The notes under the pieces are model-generated. The model had not been told where the DNA came from. It was given only the letters and a program-made list of their open reading frames with translations, and searched no databases. The translations under genes were made by a program, and so were the position numbers. 5,573 nucleotides of DNA from Candidatus Omnitrophota bacterium (GTDB taxonomy: Bacteria > Omnitrophota > 4484-213), in contig DAOWIN010000086.1 of NCBI GenBank assembly GCA_030640885.1, forward strand, positions 1 to 5,573. The letters are read 5' to 3'. Below are positions 4,028 to 5,573 of this stretch, piece by piece. Within the stretch, counting starts at the first letter, position 1, and each line of letters opens with the position of its first letter.

Positions 4028-5573
4028 TTAAGCAGATTTTTTAACCAATCTCATTTTCAAAATTCTATCAACCCTGAAAACGCGCTCGCTTTTTCTTTTA
4101 AGACAAAATCCTTCAACCCCCATAAACGGTTTATTCAAATATGTCTTCTCTCCCACATTGCAAGGCTTAATAGTCCTTTTAGATTTTTCATCGTTTGATT
4201 TCAAATAAACGATTTCTAAAAATATTTTATTTTCTATTGCCTGCTTAATGAGCCCAATTTTCTCCTCCAAAGATATAGATTTTTCGGATAAATTATATTG
4301 ATACTTTGTCATAAACCGCACCACCCGCCAATCCATTAAAATATGCCTCTTTTGGATTGGCTGTTTAAGAACAATACCATCTAAAGATATACATCGGCTT
4401 AAAGCCACATACATCTGTCCATGAGCAAATGTTCCTCTACCCACATCAATAATGGCCATATCAAAGGTCTTTCCCTGACTCTTGTGTATGGTCATTGCCC
4501 AGGCTAATTTCATTGGATACTGAATAAAATAGCCCACTACTTCTGTCTCAAGTTTATGAGTTTTTTCATTAAGGCGAAAATGGAAGATTTCCCATTTATG
4601 CGGGGAAACCTCTTCAATCGCGCCATTAGATAACTTTACTATAATAATATCTTGCTCTTTTTTCTTGCTTTTGACATCTATAATTTTGCCGATTGTTCCA
4701 TTCACCCATCTTTTGGAAGCATCATTATTAAGAAGCATAATTTGCGAATCGCTTTTTATGCGCAAGTTACGATCGGTAGGAAAATATTTTTGCTCAAAGT
4801 TTCCCTCAACTATAGCTTTATAACTGTAAGATCTTGTTTTTAATTCATTAAGATATTGCTCATTAATTTGAGATGCCATTTTATTAGTGGTGGTAAGATA
4901 AATGGAATATTTTGATTTTTTATTGCTTTCAAATTCGGCTCCCACTCTTTGATTGAGCAAACCTAATTCTTTATCAGTAACAGAATTGTTGCGAATTTTA
5001 TTCAACAAATCTATGAACTGCTTATCTTTCTGTCGGTATACCTTTTCAAACTCAATAAATTCCATAGGAAAAGCATCAAAAACTTTGGCGTCAAAAAAAT
5101 AAACGCTTTTATAGTAAGTTCTAAACATCTCTCTTTCTTTGCCGGTTACCACAGGAGGAAGCTGATACAAATCGCCGATAAAAACCATCTGCGTTCCCCC
5201 AAAAGAAAGTTGCGAACTTTTCCCGTTTAATCTTAAAAACTTATCAATGCAGTCAAGCAAATCTGCCCGCACCATAGAAACTTCATCAATGATAATAATA
5301 TCTATTTTTTTATAGATTTTTTTATTGCTTTTCTTTTTTATCTTCTGAAGAGTGATGTCCGGTTTAAATTTAAAAAAGGAATGAATGGTTTGCCCGCCTA
5401 CATTTAATGCCGCAACCCCTGTGGGCGCCAATACCGCCACCTTTTTATTTGTTGTATTGCGAAAATACTCAAGAAATGTGGATTTGCCTGTGCCTGCTTT
5501 GCCGGTAATGAAAACATTTTGAGCAGTATTTTCAATCAAATCCAACGCTTTCTTAAACTCTTGATTTAATTCC
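4028..5573 (-). CDS. PIF1-family DNA helicase with C-terminal WYL domain, 5' end outside window
   Basis: This is a superfamily 1B ATP-dependent 5'-3' DNA helicase. PIF1 relatives unwind G-quadruplexes, R-loops and stalled forks. The frame is open to the right edge: before the TTG at 5545-5543, in-frame codons read ELNQEFKKA, a normal start for this family, so the true start is beyond 5573, probably by only a few codons. Counting that TTG as residue 1, the motifs are Walker A GKAGTGKST (15-23), motif Ia around PTGVAALNVGG (41-51), Walker B IIIIDE (83-88), motif III GDLYQLPP (124-131), TIHKSQGKTFD (352-362) and motif VI YVALSR (379-384). Residues about 429-505 match a WYL domain: IEIVY-like strand FLEIVYLKS, KRTIKP, a GVEGFCLKR block and FRVDRIL. 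As I recall, the WYL domain of Thermotoga elfii PIF1 has been described as an accessory ssDNA-binding module. Apart from the missing 5' end it appears intact. Confidence 0.95.
   Translation of the reverse strand, partial: ELNQEFKKALDLIENTAQNVFITGKAGTGKSTFLEYFRNTTNKKVAVLAPTGVAALNVGGQTIHSFFKFKPDITLQKIKKKSNKKIYKKIDIIIIDEVSMVRADLLDCIDKFLRLNGKSSQLSFGGTQMVFIGDLYQLPPVVTGKEREMFRTYYKSVYFFDAKVFDAFPMEFIEFEKVYRQKDKQFIDLLNKIRNNSVTDKELGLLNQRVGAEFESNKKSKYSIYLTTTNKMASQINEQYLNELKTRSYSYKAIVEGNFEQKYFPTDRNLRIKSDSQIMLLNNDASKRWVNGTIGKIIDVKSKKKEQDIIIVKLSNGAIEEVSPHKWEIFHFRLNEKTHKLETEVVGYFIQYPMKLAWAMTIHKSQGKTFDMAIIDVGRGTFAHGQMYVALSRCISLDGIVLKQPIQKRHILMDWRVVRFMTKYQYNLSEKSISLEEKIGLIKQAIENKIFLEIVYLKSNDEKSKRTIKPCNVGEKTYLNKPFMGVEGFCLKRKSERVFRVDRILKMRLVKKSA

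Noticed and set aside
3986..4198. 70-codon plus-strand ORF spanning the helicase-hydrolase junction
   Set aside because: It is antisense to the WYL tail and the hydrolase start, and Phe-rich because of the A-rich opposite strand. There is no supporting homology.
4652..4843. 63-codon plus-strand ORF opposite the helicase
   Set aside because: It is a shadow of the helicase central region with no recognisable motif.

Overview
This is a compact, AT-rich bacterial segment in which every convincing gene lies on the minus strand. Reading in the direction of transcription (right to left), the order is: a PIF1-type DNA helicase with a C-terminal WYL domain (open at the right edge), a cytosolic alpha/beta hydrolase, an exported trypsin-like PDZ protease of the DEG9-like (protease Do-like 9) architecture, a 52-residue helical small protein with an excellent ribosome binding site, and trpC (indole-3-glycerol-phosphate synthase). 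The gaps are 22, 90, 64 and 97 bp, so the block could be one transcript, but the genes share no obvious pathway.

The organism cannot be named from this window. Lysine- and isoleucine-rich proteins, A/T-ending codons, a WYL-tailed PIF1 helicase, a bacterial DEG9-like protease and short degenerate tandem repeats between genes would suit an uncultured candidate-phylum bacterium (Omnitrophota-like lineages come to mind). That is an impression, not a placement. Nothing points to a plasmid, phage or transposon: no integrase, transposase, CRISPR array, tRNA or rRNA was seen.

Region by region: 1-175 is non-coding on a gene scale, but on the minus strand it holds a plausible promoter, a possible 13-codon leader ORF and a GC-rich hairpin ending in a T run, perhaps the leader or attenuator of a gene off the left edge. 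176-967 is trpC. 968-1064 holds an array of a 12-bp word, three direct copies and one inverted, that folds over the trpC ribosome-binding region. 1065-1223 is the small ORF, preceded by its Shine-Dalgarno and a perfect 8-bp hairpin. 1288-2754 is the protease. 2776-2856 is a nine-copy array of a 9-bp unit that fills the gap between protease and hydrolase and runs into the last codons of the hydrolase. 2845-4005 is the hydrolase and 4028-5573 the helicase.

The proteins look individually intact, with Walker motifs, Ser-His-Asp triads and IGPS active-site residues all present. The most unusual material is between the genes: the trpC hairpin array, the 9-bp array with an open frame ending on the protease start codon, and the left-edge leader. 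A joint role for helicase, hydrolase and protease (for example in stress or defence) is possible but unsupported beyond their adjacency.
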